From contig NZ_FNDB01000003.1 in the NCBI RefSeq assembly GCF_900099915.1, forward strand, positions 230,226 to 294,225: a stretch of DNA of 64,000 nt, read 5' to 3'. Each line of letters begins with the position of its first letter. The first letter of the stretch is position 1. This document shows positions 8,792 through 17,282 of this stretch, in pieces. This DNA is from Flavobacterium omnivorum. GTDB taxonomy: Bacteria > Bacteroidota > Bacteroidia > Flavobacteriales > Flavobacteriaceae. The notes under the pieces were generated by a model. It had not been told where the DNA came from, made no database searches, and was given only the letters and a program-made list of their open reading frames with translations. The position numbers and the translations under genes are program-made.

Positions 8792-9853
8792 ATGAAATAT
8801 ACAATCGCACTTTTAGCTGGGGACGGAATTGGACCCGAAGTAATCAATGAGGCCGTAAAAGTTTCCGATGCTATTGCAAAAAAATTCAATCACGAAATTA
8901 TTTGGACACCAGCACTTACAGGTGCTTGTGCCATTGATGCCGTTGGAGTTCCTTACCCAGACGAAACGCATGAAATTTGTATGAAAGCAGATGCAGTATT
9001 GTTCGGAGCTGTTGGACATCCAAAATTCGATAATGACCCAAGTGCTCCTGTTCGTCCCGAACAAGGATTGTTATTAATGAGAAAAAAATTGGGCTTATTT
9101 GCTAATGTCCGTCCTACTTTTACATTTCCTTCACTAATTGACAATTCCCCTCTAAAAAGAGAACGTATCGAAGGAACGGACTTGGTTTTCCTAAGAGAAT
9201 TAACTGGTGGGATATATTTTGGAGAAAAAGGAAGACTAGATGGAGGCGAAACTGCTTATGACACGTGCACATATACAAGAGTTGAGGTACAACGCTTAGC
9301 CAAAAAAGGTTTCGAATTAGCAATGACCAGAACTAAAAAACTCTGTTGTGTTGACAAAGCCAATGTTTTAGAAACCTCTCGATTATGGCGAGAAACGGTA
9401 CAAGCAATGGAAAAAGACTATCCTGAAGTTACAGTAAGTTATGAATTTGTAGATGCTGTTGCTATGCGATTAGTACAATGGCCTAATTCGTATGACGTAT
9501 TAATTACTGAAAACCTATTTGGAGATATTTTAACGGATGAAGCATCCGTAATTTCTGGATCGATGGGATTAATGCCGTCAGCCTCTGTAGGAGAACATAC
9601 TTCATTATACGAACCCATTCACGGCTCCTATCCGCAAGCAACTGGATTGAATATTGCGAATCCGTTAGCGACTGTTTTATCTGCAGCGATGATGTTTGAA
9701 GATGCGTTTGGATTAAAAGAAGAAGCAGAAGCTATTAGAGCAGTGGTGAATAAATCTTTAGAACAAGGAATTGTAACTGAAGATCTGGCCACCAAAGATG
9801 CTAAAACCTATAAAACCAGCGAAGTTGGTGACTGGTTAGTTGCTAATTTGTAA
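8792..9853 (+). CDS. leuB: 3-isopropylmalate dehydrogenase
   Basis: NAD-dependent oxidative decarboxylation of 3-isopropylmalate to 2-ketoisocaproate. The 353-residue beta-decarboxylating dehydrogenase shows LLAGDGIGPEV, the substrate loop LLLMRKKLGLFANVRP, RELTGGIYFGEKG, VDKANVLETSRLWR, and the metal/NAD segments ENLFGDILTDEAS and EPIHGSYPQATG. Last gene of the leu operon. A weak hairpin (CTCAGC/GCTGAG, 8738-8765) sits in the gap before it, and two strong terminators follow. Confidence 0.97.
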   Translation: MKYTIALLAGDGIGPEVINEAVKVSDAIAKKFNHEIIWTPALTGACAIDAVGVPYPDETHEICMKADAVLFGAVGHPKFDNDPSAPVRPEQGLLLMRKKLGLFANVRPTFTFPSLIDNSPLKRERIEGTDLVFLRELTGGIYFGEKGRLDGGETAYDTCTYTRVEVQRLAKKGFELAMTRTKKLCCVDKANVLETSRLWRETVQAMEKDYPEVTVSYEFVDAVAMRLVQWPNSYDVLITENLFGDILTDEASVISGSMGLMPSASVGEHTSLYEPIHGSYPQATGLNIANPLATVLSAAMMFEDAFGLKEEAEAIRAVVNKSLEQGIVTEDLATKDAKTYKTSEVGDWLVANL

Positions 9854-9862
9854 AACAAATTG

Positions 9863-9900
9863 TTTTTTTGTAGAGACGCACTGCAGTCTCTACAAAAAAA
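9863..9900. terminator. Bidirectional intrinsic terminator 1 (leuB / RRM gene)
   Basis: TTTTTTTGTAGAGAC (9863-9877) pairs perfectly with 9886-9900 around an 8-nt loop. A-tract and T-tract flank the GC core, so it can stop transcription from both sides. The GTAGAGACG words resemble a dispersed palindrome seen in other Bacteroidota. Confidence 0.85.
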
Positions 9901-9907
9901 TTAAAAC

Positions 9908-9941
9908 AAAAAAGGTGTCAATTTACATTGACACCTTTTTT
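9908..9941. terminator. Bidirectional intrinsic terminator 2 (leuB / RRM gene)
   Basis: AAAAAAGGTGTCAAT (9908-9922), loop TTAC, and a perfect 15-nt complement at 9927-9941. It is a second complete stem only 7 nt from the first and serves the convergent genes leuB and the RRM gene. Confidence 0.88.
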
Positions 9942-9961
9942 TATAGTTGTAGAAAAAAATA

Positions 9962-10324
9962 TTAATATCCTCCTCTGTTTCCACCACCACGGTTTTCTCC
10001 ACCACGGCTGTTTCCACCACCATAACCACCGCGTGAATCTCCACCACGACTGTTATTGTTAAAACTTCTTCTTTCGCCTTCTGGTTTAGGCTCAGATTTG
10101 TTTACTACAATTGCACGTCCTTGAACAGTTGCACCGTTCAATTCGTCAATAGCTTTTTGAGCTTCTTCATCATTTGGCATCTCAACAAAACCAAATCCTT
10201 TACTTCTTCCAGTAAATTTATCAGTAATAATTTTAACTGAATCAACTGCTCCGTAAGCCTCGAAAGACTCTCTTAAATCTGCTTCCTCAATACTGAATGG
10301 AAGGCTTCCAACAAAAATATTCAT
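9962..10324 (-). CDS. RNA recognition motif protein with Gly/Arg-rich tail
   Basis: Small single-stranded-RNA binder of 120 residues. One RRM spans residues 1-80 with RNP2 NIFVGSLP and RNP1 KGFGFVEM. The remaining 40 residues are an RGG-like low-complexity tail (SRGGYGGGNSRGG). Proteins of this layout in Bacteroidota and cyanobacteria are often cold-induced and probably act as RNA chaperones. A TACATTTG -7 box lies on the minus strand at 10355-10348. Single-gene unit. Confidence 0.93.
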   Translation of the reverse strand: MNIFVGSLPFSIEEADLRESFEAYGAVDSVKIITDKFTGRSKGFGFVEMPNDEEAQKAIDELNGATVQGRAIVVNKSEPKPEGERRSFNNNSRGGDSRGGYGGGNSRGGENRGGGNRGGY

Positions 10325-10477
10325 ATGTACTTATTTAAATAATACAACAAATGTACTGCATTTTTTTTCTAATCTACTATATATTAGCTTATTTATGATT
10401 TTATTTTAAATTTAAAATGAAAGTAGTGCGGATAAAACAGCAAGTGCATGTGGTTAGTAAACCTTAAAACCTATATT

Positions 10478-10957
10478 TTAAGGAACAAGGACACTTACCG
10501 GAACCTTGTAAAAAACGCCTTGCTGAAAATTCAAAACGGGATCTGCTGGGGAGTTGTCATCAACATTTTCAGCATTAAATTTAAAAGTTCCTGATATTGT
10601 ATTATTTTCAGAATCATATTCGGTTATTATTATTTCACCATTTCCAATATCAATTCCTGTTGTATATTTGATTTCGCTATTTCCTTGATTTACGACATAA
10701 ACAGCCGTTTTTGAATTACTTGAGCCCAAAGGATATTTCTGCGTTGTGGTAGAAGTCATTTTCAAAGACATTACTTCGGTTCCAGTGTAGGCTTCGATCA
10801 ATACAGATCCATCGGACGCTAAGGTCGCTTTTGCCTGCACGGCCCTCCAAAACACATTGTTCTTCATACCTTGAAAAGAAGGATTATTAAACCTAACGTC
10901 TTCCTCACAAGAAAGTACTGCAAAAAACACCACAAGAAACATGATATATTTTTTCAT
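10478..10957 (-). CDS. DUF6252-like lipoprotein
   Basis: 159-residue predicted lipoprotein. The signal peptide ends at the lipobox VLSC (C17), and CEED follows. The remainder is predicted beta-rich with NNVFWRAVQAKATL near the start and a C-terminal GTFKFNAEN segment. I recall this pattern from a flavobacterial domain of unknown function (DUF6252). No enzyme motif. It stands alone, divergent from rpsP. Confidence 0.7.
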   Translation of the reverse strand: MKKYIMFLVVFFAVLSCEEDVRFNNPSFQGMKNNVFWRAVQAKATLASDGSVLIEAYTGTEVMSLKMTSTTTQKYPLGSSNSKTAVYVVNQGNSEIKYTTGIDIGNGEIIITEYDSENNTISGTFKFNAENVDDNSPADPVLNFQQGVFYKVPVSVLVP

Positions 10958-11100
10958 AAAACCAATTTTGAAGTAACAAAAATAAGGTATTAAAGTTTAA
11001 AAAAATAAACTCCGTATAAAAAAATAGCCATCAAAATCACACGCGACACAATACCATCGATTAAAACACGACTTGGATTAGCGATTATCAATAAAAAATG

Positions 11101-11138
11101 TATCTTTGCACCCTTAATTAATCGAGGTCGAGTACCTC
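11101..11138 (+). promoter_or_regulatory. rpsP promoter -7 box and leader stem-loop
   Basis: TATCTTTG at 11101-11108 matches TAnnTTTG. A TTG lies 25 nt upstream, longer than ideal. The roughly 45-nt leader that follows holds a small hairpin, GAGGT (11124-11128) with ACCTC (11134-11138), ahead of the S16 start. Confidence 0.55.
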
Positions 11139-11157
11139 AAAATTTAATCACAAGATT

Positions 11158-11715
11158 ATGTCAGTAAAAATTAGATTACAAAGACACGGTAAAAAAGGAA
11201 AACCTTTTTACTGGGTTGTAGCAGCAGATGCTCGCTCAAAAAGAGATGGTAAATACTTAGAAAAAATAGGTACTTATAATCCAAACACAAACCCAGCAAC
11301 TATCGACTTAAACCTTGATAGCGCAGTAAAATGGTTGCACAATGGTGCTCAACCAACTGATACTGCAAAAGCAATTCTTTCTTACAAAGGAGCTTTATTG
11401 AAACATCACCTTGATGGTGGTATTCGTAAAGGAGCTTTAACTCAAGAACAAGCTGATGCAAAATTAGCGACTTGGTTAGAAGCAAAAACAGGAACAGTTG
11501 ATGCTAAAAAAGACGGTTTAACTAAAGCACAAGCTGATGTTAAAGCTAAAGCTTTCAAAGCAGAACAAGATGTAAATGCAAAACGTTTAGCTGCAGCTGC
11601 ACAAGCTGAAGCAGATGCCATTGCTGCTGCTACTCCTGCTGTAGAAGAAGAAGTTGAAGCTGTGGCTGAAGAAACTCCTGCTGCAGAAGAAAATAACGAA
11701 ACAACTGAAGCATAA
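11158..11715 (+). CDS. rpsP: 30S ribosomal protein S16
   Basis: Primary 16S rRNA-binding protein of the small subunit. The core is residues 1-80 (SVKIRLQRHGKKGKPFYWVV, IGTYNPN). Many bacterial S16 proteins stop near 80-90 residues; here 185 residues continue into a charged, Ala/Glu-rich tail (residues 100-185, ending PAAEENNETTEA). The long tail is usual in Bacteroidota. rimM follows after 14 nt, as in many genomes. Confidence 0.97.
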   Translation: MSVKIRLQRHGKKGKPFYWVVAADARSKRDGKYLEKIGTYNPNTNPATIDLNLDSAVKWLHNGAQPTDTAKAILSYKGALLKHHLDGGIRKGALTQEQADAKLATWLEAKTGTVDAKKDGLTKAQADVKAKAFKAEQDVNAKRLAAAAQAEADAIAAATPAVEEEVEAVAEETPAAEENNETTEA

Positions 11716-11729
11716 TTTTAACAGCGAAG

Positions 11730-12254
11730 ATGCGTAAAGAAGATTGTTTCTACTTAGGTAAAATCGCTAAAAAATTTAGTTTCAAAGGGGAAGTTCTTGC
11801 CTATTTAGACACGGACGAACCTGAGTTATACGAAAACTTGGAATCAGTGTTTGTTGAATGCAACAAACACTTGGTTCCTTTTTTTATTGAAAGCAGTTCC
11901 CTGCACAAAAATGATTTCCTCCGAATTCGTTTTGAAGACATGAATACTGAAGAAGATGCCGATGCCATACTAGGAAATGCCATCTACCTTCCTTTAAAAA
12001 TGTTACCGAAACTTACTGGTAACAAATTCTACTTTCACGAAGTAATTGGTTTTGAAGTCGAAGACAAACGCTTAGGAGTTGTTGGAAAAATTCAATCCAT
12101 AAATGACACTACTGCCCAACCTCTTTTCGAAGTGCTTAATGGAGAAGTAGAAATCCTCATTCCTATGATTGACCATTTCCTAGTTAAAATAGACCGTGAA
12201 AACAAGAAGGTCATCATGGACTTGCCTGAGGGACTTATCGAAATGTACTTATAA
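11730..12254 (+). CDS. rimM: Ribosome maturation factor RimM
   Basis: Binds S19 and assists maturation of the 30S head and 16S rRNA 3' domain. 174 residues. The N-terminal beta-barrel carries CFYLGKIAKKFSFKGEVLAYLDTD, and the C-terminal PRC-barrel has GVVGKIQSINDTTAQPLFEV and LIPMIDHFLVKID, with the usual closing MDLPEGLIE. Co-transcribed with rpsP (14-nt gap). Confidence 0.95.
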   Translation: MRKEDCFYLGKIAKKFSFKGEVLAYLDTDEPELYENLESVFVECNKHLVPFFIESSSLHKNDFLRIRFEDMNTEEDADAILGNAIYLPLKMLPKLTGNKFYFHEVIGFEVEDKRLGVVGKIQSINDTTAQPLFEVLNGEVEILIPMIDHFLVKIDRENKKVIMDLPEGLIEMYL

Positions 12255-12401
12255 AAAAATGTTCAACTTTGAATGATAGTGTTTAGTCCCACAAATACCC
12301 ATTCACATATCGTTGATCATCTACAAAAATATTCCGGTTTTAGTATTCAGTTCAAAAAAAATCTGAAATCAGTAAACGCTAATCCTCAATCTTAAATCAT
12401 T

Positions 12402-13109
12402 GTGTTCCAATTCAAAAAATTTACTGTCCAACAAGATCGTTGTGCCATGAAGATTGGTACTGATGGTGTTTTATTAGGTGCTTGGACTCCAATAACCAAT
12501 AATCCTATTAGCATTTTAGACATTGGCACAGGAACAGGTATCATAGCCTTAATGTTGGCACAAAGAACCAATGCGGAGCAAATTGATGCACTGGAAATTG
12601 ACGAAGAAGCCTATGAACAATCCGTAGATAATTTTGAAAACTCTCCTTGGAGCGATCGCCTCTTTTGTTTTCATGCTGGCTTGGATGAGTTTATAGACGA
12701 ACCCGAAGACGAATACGATCTCATCATTTCTAATCCACCTTTTTACTCAGAAGACTATAAAACAGAAAGTGCAAAACGTGATTTAGCGCGTTTTCAAGAT
12801 GCGATGCCTTTTGAAGACCTTATTGAAGCTGCTGATTTGTTACTATCCGAAAACGGAATTTTCTCCGTAATTATTCCCTTTAAAGAGGAAGCTCCTTTTT
12901 TAGCTATAACCAAAGAATATGAGTTGTATCCAATACAAATCACCCGAGTGAAAGGAACTCCAACTACCGAAATAAAGAGAAGTTTATTGGCATTTAGCCG
13001 CAAAGAAAATGTAGATTTTCCAATTGACGAATTAATTATCGAAACTGCAAGACATATTTACACTCCAGAATATGTAGAATTAACTACCGATTTTTATTTG
13101 AAAATGTAA
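12402..13109 (+). CDS. trmN6: tRNA1(Val) (adenine-37 N6)-methyltransferase (YfiC type)
   Basis: SAM-dependent methyltransferase of 235 residues. Motif I ILDIGTGTGIIALMLAQ is followed by an acidic loop (ALEID), and the catalytic NPPF sits in LIISNPPFYSE, as in N6-adenine methyltransferases. The start KFTVQQDRCAMKIGTDGVLLGAW fits the YfiC family. It begins with GTG at 12402; no ATG gives a better fit, and family members start at this phenylalanine-rich segment. Preceded by about 150 nt without genes after rimM. Confidence 0.9.
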   Translation: MFQFKKFTVQQDRCAMKIGTDGVLLGAWTPITNNPISILDIGTGTGIIALMLAQRTNAEQIDALEIDEEAYEQSVDNFENSPWSDRLFCFHAGLDEFIDEPEDEYDLIISNPPFYSEDYKTESAKRDLARFQDAMPFEDLIEAADLLLSENGIFSVIIPFKEEAPFLAITKEYELYPIQITRVKGTPTTEIKRSLLAFSRKENVDFPIDELIIETARHIYTPEYVELTTDFYLKM

Positions 13110-13256
13110 AAAACTTCTTTTAAACAAATCCTAAATTTTCTTGGTTTCCCATTTAATTTAAACTTTCGTTGTACTTTAGAACTTAATTGTGAGAAGAAAC
13201 AAATCAAATATGGAAAAATATAACAATTGTTAATGCTTTTGTTATATTTCTTTATG

Positions 13257-13264
13257 TAAATTTG
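13257..13264 (+). promoter_or_regulatory. Promoter -7 box of the acyl-CoA dehydrogenase gene
   Basis: TAAATTTG matches TAnnTTTG 24 nt upstream of the ATG. A TTTG lies 15 bp upstream, a slightly short spacer. Confidence 0.55.
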
Positions 13265-13287
13265 TACTCTATAAAATTCATAAAACC

Positions 13288-14466
13288 ATGAAACCAGACT
13301 TATTTCAATCTCCAGATTACTATAACTTAGACGATTTACTAACCGAAGAGCATAAACTAGTTCGTGATTCTGCCCGAGCGTGGGTCAAGAAAGAAGTTTC
13401 CCCTATAATAGAAGAATATGCTCAAAAGGCAGAATTCCCAAAACAAATCATAAAAGGTTTGGGAGAAATTGGCGGATTTGGCCCTTATATTCCTGAGGAA
13501 TATGGCGGCGCAGGTTTAGATCAAATTTCCTATGGACTGATCATGCAAGAAATTGAGCGTGGAGACTCTGGTGTTCGTTCTACATCATCTGTGCAATCTT
13601 CTCTAGTGATGTACCCAATTTGGAAATACGGAAATGAAGAACAACGCGTAAAATATCTACCTAAGTTAGCTACCGGAGAATACATGGGCTGTTTTGGATT
13701 AACGGAACCAAATTACGGTTCAGATCCAGGAAGTATGATTACCAACTTTAAAGATATGGGTGACCATTATTTATTGAATGGTGCAAAAATGTGGATTTCA
13801 AATGCTCCCTTTGCTGATATTGCTATTGTTTGGGCAAAAAATGAAGAAGGAAGAATTCACGGTTTAATTGTAGAACGCGGAATGGAAGGTTTTTCTACTC
13901 CTGAGACACATAATAAATGGTCGCTTCGTGCCTCTTCAACAGGGGAATTAATTTTTGATAACGTAAAAGTTCCTAAAGAAAACCTATTACCCAATAAATC
14001 TGGATTAGGAGCGCCACTAGGCTGTCTTGATTCTGCGCGTTATGGAATTGCTTGGGGTGCAATTGGCGCTGCCATGGATTGTTACGATACTGCTTTGCGC
14101 TATGCAAAAGAGAGAATACAGTTTGACAAACCTATTGCAGGAACGCAATTGCAACAAAAGAAACTAGCCGAAATGATTACTGAAATCACAAAAGCACAAT
14201 TATTAACTTGGAGATTGGGTGTTTTAAGAAATGAAGGACGCGCAACAACCGCTCAAATTTCGATGGCAAAAAGAAATAACGTAGACATGGCCATTAACAT
14301 AGCTCGAGAAGCCAGACAGATATTAGGAGGAATGGGAATAACCGGAGAATATTCTATTATGCGACACATGATGAATCTAGAATCTGTAATTACCTACGAA
14401 GGAACTCATGACATACACCTACTAATTACTGGTATGGATATTACTGGAATTCCAGCCTTTAAATAG
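13288..14466 (+). CDS. Glutaryl-CoA dehydrogenase-like acyl-CoA dehydrogenase
   Basis: FAD flavoprotein of 392 residues, probably acting on glutaryl-CoA in lysine/tryptophan breakdown and passing electrons to ETF. The GCDH pattern is clear: SSVQSSLVMYPIWKYG, GCFGLTEPNYGSDPGSM, the WISN flavin segment, and the catalytic glutamate in ITYEGTHDIH. QILGGMGITGEYSIMRHMMN is also typical. A monocistronic unit: own promoter and a strong terminator downstream. Substrate is inferred from family only. Confidence 0.88.
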   Translation: MKPDLFQSPDYYNLDDLLTEEHKLVRDSARAWVKKEVSPIIEEYAQKAEFPKQIIKGLGEIGGFGPYIPEEYGGAGLDQISYGLIMQEIERGDSGVRSTSSVQSSLVMYPIWKYGNEEQRVKYLPKLATGEYMGCFGLTEPNYGSDPGSMITNFKDMGDHYLLNGAKMWISNAPFADIAIVWAKNEEGRIHGLIVERGMEGFSTPETHNKWSLRASSTGELIFDNVKVPKENLLPNKSGLGAPLGCLDSARYGIAWGAIGAAMDCYDTALRYAKERIQFDKPIAGTQLQQKKLAEMITEITKAQLLTWRLGVLRNEGRATTAQISMAKRNNVDMAINIAREARQILGGMGITGEYSIMRHMMNLESVITYEGTHDIHLLITGMDITGIPAFK

Positions 14467-14504
14467 TAATAAACGACTATTAAAGTATTTATAAAATTGA
14501 TAGT

Positions 14505-14532
14505 AAAAGCTTCTTGGAAACAAGAAGCTTTT
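14505..14532 (+). terminator. Intrinsic terminator of the acyl-CoA dehydrogenase gene
   Basis: AAAAGCTTCTTG (14505-14516), GAAA tetraloop, and the perfect complement at 14521-14532 with T-tract. Reading through it in frame gives a false N-terminal extension to the next gene. Confidence 0.9.
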
Positions 14533-14558
14533 TTATATTTACACAAAAAATACCACCT

Positions 14559-15341
14559 ATGAATATTGCAAAAATCAACAATAGTATTCAGCCACAAAAA
14601 GAACTATTGTTACAACATTCTTTATATAAAAAAGTAAAAACCGTAGAAGATCTCCAGTGTTTTCTTGAAAATCATGTTTATGCAGTTTGGGACTTTATGT
14701 CATTGTTAAAGGCATTACAATCTAAATTAACCTGCACAACAACACCATGGTTTGCCACACCCAATCCTCAGACTAGGTACCTTATAAACGAAATTGTAGT
14801 AGCAGAAGAATCTGACCTGACAATTGATGGGCGACGATCTAGTCATTATGAAATGTACATTGAAGCAATGCAAGTTTGTGGAGCGAGTACCGCTGGAATC
14901 GAACAATTTCTTCAGGAAGTAAACTCCCTTAAAAACATATTTGTTGCTATAAAAACAAGTAATTTACACCCTAATATCAAAGCTTTTTTAGATTTTACTT
15001 TCCGCGTTATCGAAGAAGGAAAAGCGCATGAAATTGCAGCTGCCTTCACTTTTGGAAGAGAAGATTTAATTCCGAGTATGTTCACTGAAATCCTTAAAAA
15101 TTTTCAAGCCAATTTCCCCGAAACTGACTTAACTAAATTGATCTATTATTTCGAAAGACACATCGAATTAGATGCTGACGAACACGGACCAATGGCAATG
15201 GAAATGATCACAGAACTTTGCGGTACGGATGCACAAAAATGGTCGGATGTAGAAGAGGTTTCTAAATTAGCCTTAGAAAAACGCATTGGTCTTTGGGATG
15301 CTATTGAAGAGACTATTATAATGAATGTAGAAATGGCATAG
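14559..15341 (+). CDS. DUF3050 family protein (heme-oxygenase-like fold expected)
   Basis: 260 residues from ATG at 14559. A TTG 45 nt upstream would add residues encoded by the terminator stem and is rejected. Family hallmarks: HSLYKKVKTVEDLQCFLENH, VYAVWDFMSLLKALQ, the NEIVVAEESD acidic stretch, SSHYEMYIEAM, and ERHIELDADEHGPMA. The conserved His/Glu residues are those expected of a heme-oxygenase-like helical bundle that might bind di-iron. The reaction is unknown. It stands alone between terminators. Confidence 0.85.
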   Translation: MNIAKINNSIQPQKELLLQHSLYKKVKTVEDLQCFLENHVYAVWDFMSLLKALQSKLTCTTTPWFATPNPQTRYLINEIVVAEESDLTIDGRRSSHYEMYIEAMQVCGASTAGIEQFLQEVNSLKNIFVAIKTSNLHPNIKAFLDFTFRVIEEGKAHEIAAAFTFGREDLIPSMFTEILKNFQANFPETDLTKLIYYFERHIELDADEHGPMAMEMITELCGTDAQKWSDVEEVSKLALEKRIGLWDAIEETIIMNVEMA

Positions 15342-15436
15342 ACCCAATTTACCCAAATAAATGTAAGTATCGTTTAGAAATGAATTAGATCTAAAATTAA
15401 ATTAACAAAAATAACTTCTTAAAATAAGAACCAATG

Positions 15437-15463
15437 AAAAAATAGCTTTATTAGCTATTTTTT
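15437..15463 (+). terminator. Intrinsic terminator
   Basis: AAAAAATAGCT (15437-15447), loop TTATT, AGCTATTTTTT (15453-15463). It ends the DUF3050 unit. Confidence 0.85.
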
Positions 15464-15488
15464 TTATCTTTATTTTTAAATTAAATAA

Positions 15489-16385
15489 ATGTCTTCCCAA
15501 GAACGATTAACTAGAGCTTACAAAGAAGCCCACAGAATTCCTTTTGATGATCAATCAAAATTTATTCTCTTTAGTGATTGCCACAGAAGCGACAATAGTT
15601 TTGCTGATGATTTTGCAAGCAATAGAAATGTTTATTTTCATGCGATGAATCAATATTACAATGAAGGCTTTACATATTGCGAATTGGGAGATGGTGATGA
15701 ATTATGGGAGAATATTTTTTTTAAAACCATCTTTGAAGCGCACAAAAATGTTTATCTTTTACTAAAGAAGTTCCATGATTCCAATAGATATCATAAAATT
15801 TGGGGCAATCATGAAATGACTTTTCGAAATAAAGATCATGTAGCAAAAACACTTACCACCTATACAAATACCCAAAACGACAGAATAGAACCTTTATTTA
15901 CTGGGATACAATGCCATGAAGCTCTTGTTTTAGTCCATCTGGAAACGAATCAAGAATTGTTTTTAACGCACGGCCATCAAGCTGATTTCATGAATTACAT
16001 CGGTTGGAAAATCAATCGGTTTATGGTACGAATATTATGGAAACCATTGCAAATATGGGGCATTTCTGACCCAACGAGTCCAGCTAAAAATTACATTGAA
16101 CGAATAAAAATTGAACTCCGTATCAAAAAGTGGATTGAAAACAACAATCGAAAAATTACTATTGTGGGACACACCCATCGCCCCAGTTTTTCTTATCCAA
16201 GCCCAAATTCAACTCCATATTTCAATGATGGAAGTTGCGTACATCCCAGAAGCATCACCGGAATCGAAATTGCAAATGGAACGATAACATTGATAAAATG
16301 GTTTATAGACACTAAGGAAAATGGCATTCTTCAGGTAGTTAGAGAAGTGCTGGAAGGTCCAACCAACTTAAAAGATTATAAATAA
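15489..16385 (+). CDS. Calcineurin-like metallophosphoesterase
   Basis: 298-residue two-metal phosphoesterase. The five signature blocks are visible: FSDCHRSDNS (Asp-x-His), ELGDGDELW (GDxxE-like), WGNHEMT (GNHE), LTHGHQAD (GHx), and VGHTHRPSFS (GHTHxP). Tyr-rich and Asn-rich inserts lie between the blocks. The layout suits LpxH-like or cytosolic cyclic-nucleotide-like phosphoesterases, but the substrate cannot be told. No signal peptide. The terminator 16386-16409 follows at once. Confidence 0.85.
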   Translation: MSSQERLTRAYKEAHRIPFDDQSKFILFSDCHRSDNSFADDFASNRNVYFHAMNQYYNEGFTYCELGDGDELWENIFFKTIFEAHKNVYLLLKKFHDSNRYHKIWGNHEMTFRNKDHVAKTLTTYTNTQNDRIEPLFTGIQCHEALVLVHLETNQELFLTHGHQADFMNYIGWKINRFMVRILWKPLQIWGISDPTSPAKNYIERIKIELRIKKWIENNNRKITIVGHTHRPSFSYPSPNSTPYFNDGSCVHPRSITGIEIANGTITLIKWFIDTKENGILQVVREVLEGPTNLKDYK

Positions 16386-16409
16386 AAAGCGAGAATCTCT
16401 TCTCGCTTT
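16386..16409. terminator. Intrinsic terminator between convergent genes
   Basis: AAAGCGAGAA, loop TCTC, TTCTCGCTTT (16400-16409). It serves the phosphoesterase gene and probably the converging ferredoxin gene. Confidence 0.85.
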
Positions 16410-16413
16410 CTTA

Positions 16414-16731
16414 TTAATTCTCCGGAGCCAACTCCAGTTCTAATCCATCAAGGCTTTCGGTGATTGGTATTTGACAGCCCAAACGGCTGTTTGATTTGAC
16501 ATAAAATGCCTCTGACAACATGGCTTCTTCATCATCACCCATTTCTGGCAAGACCACATCGTTCAAAACATAACATTGACAAGATGCACACATGGCCATC
16601 CCGCCACAAGTTCCTTCTACAGGAAGCTCATAAGCTTTACATAATTCCATGATATTCATAGCCATATCCGTAGGAGCTTGCAGTTCATGTACAATTCCTT
16701 CTCTGTCTTTAATTTTTATTAATACATCCAT
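16414..16731 (-). CDS. [2Fe-2S] ferredoxin, adrenodoxin type
   Basis: 105-residue electron carrier. The cluster cysteines C42, C48 and C51 are in GTCGGMAMCASC, and the fourth is C86 in RLGCQIP. The C-x5-C-x2-C spacing and MNIMELCKAYELPVEG fit ISC-type ferredoxins that supply electrons to iron-sulfur assembly. It lies just downstream of nfu and mrp on the same strand, but a terminator separates them. Confidence 0.92.
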   Translation of the reverse strand: MDVLIKIKDREGIVHELQAPTDMAMNIMELCKAYELPVEGTCGGMAMCASCQCYVLNDVVLPEMGDDEEAMLSEAFYVKSNSRLGCQIPITESLDGLELELAPEN

Positions 16732-16871
16732 TTATTTAAATTTGGAATTGGTTGGTTATCAATTTATAGCATACTGGAAGTCGTGGAAGATTTGAGCGCC
16801 TTAGTTAGAAAAACCATTAGAAATTAGCGATTTTAACAGTACAAAAAAACCACGAATAAATCATCAAAAAA

Positions 16872-16931
16872 ATACCCCTTTTAAAAAAATCTAATACCTA
16901 TTAAAACAGGTATTTTCTTTTAAAGGGATAA
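16872..16931 (-). terminator. Nested hairpin downstream of nfu
   Basis: Inner stem AATACCT/AGGTATT (16891-16915) lies inside a longer A-T stem (CCCCTTTTAAA with TTTTAAAGGG). On the minus strand a run of T follows. Likely transcript end of mrp-nfu. Confidence 0.7.
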
Positions 16932-16942
16932 TTTTAATGTAT

Positions 16943-17182
16943 TTACATGATATTTACAACAGTTTCAATTTGGGGAGCAAACTTTTTGATGGTAGTTTCC
17001 ACACCAGCTCTCAGTGTCATTTGGTTCACACTGCAACTAGTACAAGCTCCTTCAAGGCGAACTTTTACGTGTTTACCATCCTCGATAGAAATCAGCGTAA
17101 TGTCCCCACCATCTGAATTCAAAAAGGGTCTAATTTCTTCTAGTGCCTTTTGAACTTCTATTGTTAATTCTTCTGTTGTCAT
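16943..17182 (-). CDS. NifU-like iron-sulfur scaffold (Nfu domain)
   Basis: 79 residues, the size of a bare Nfu domain that carries [4Fe-4S] clusters to apo-proteins. RPFLNSDGGDITLISIEDG and the CxxC in GACTSCSVNQMTLRAGVE (C47, C50) are diagnostic. It follows mrp by 100 nt on the same strand, so the pair is probably transcribed together. Confidence 0.95.
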   Translation of the reverse strand: MTTEELTIEVQKALEEIRPFLNSDGGDITLISIEDGKHVKVRLEGACTSCSVNQMTLRAGVETTIKKFAPQIETVVNIM

Positions 17183-17282
17183 TTTGTTTGTTTATAGATT
17201 TAAAGAGTAGAAAATGTAAAGAGTAGAAATCATTTAAAAGATCCTAATTTGTACTTTTTCTACTTCTCTAATTGTCAATTTT

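Noticed and set aside
14514..14558. N-terminal extension of the DUF3050 protein from a TTG codon
   Set aside because: The added residues are encoded by the terminator hairpin of the preceding gene; ATG 14559 fits the family start.
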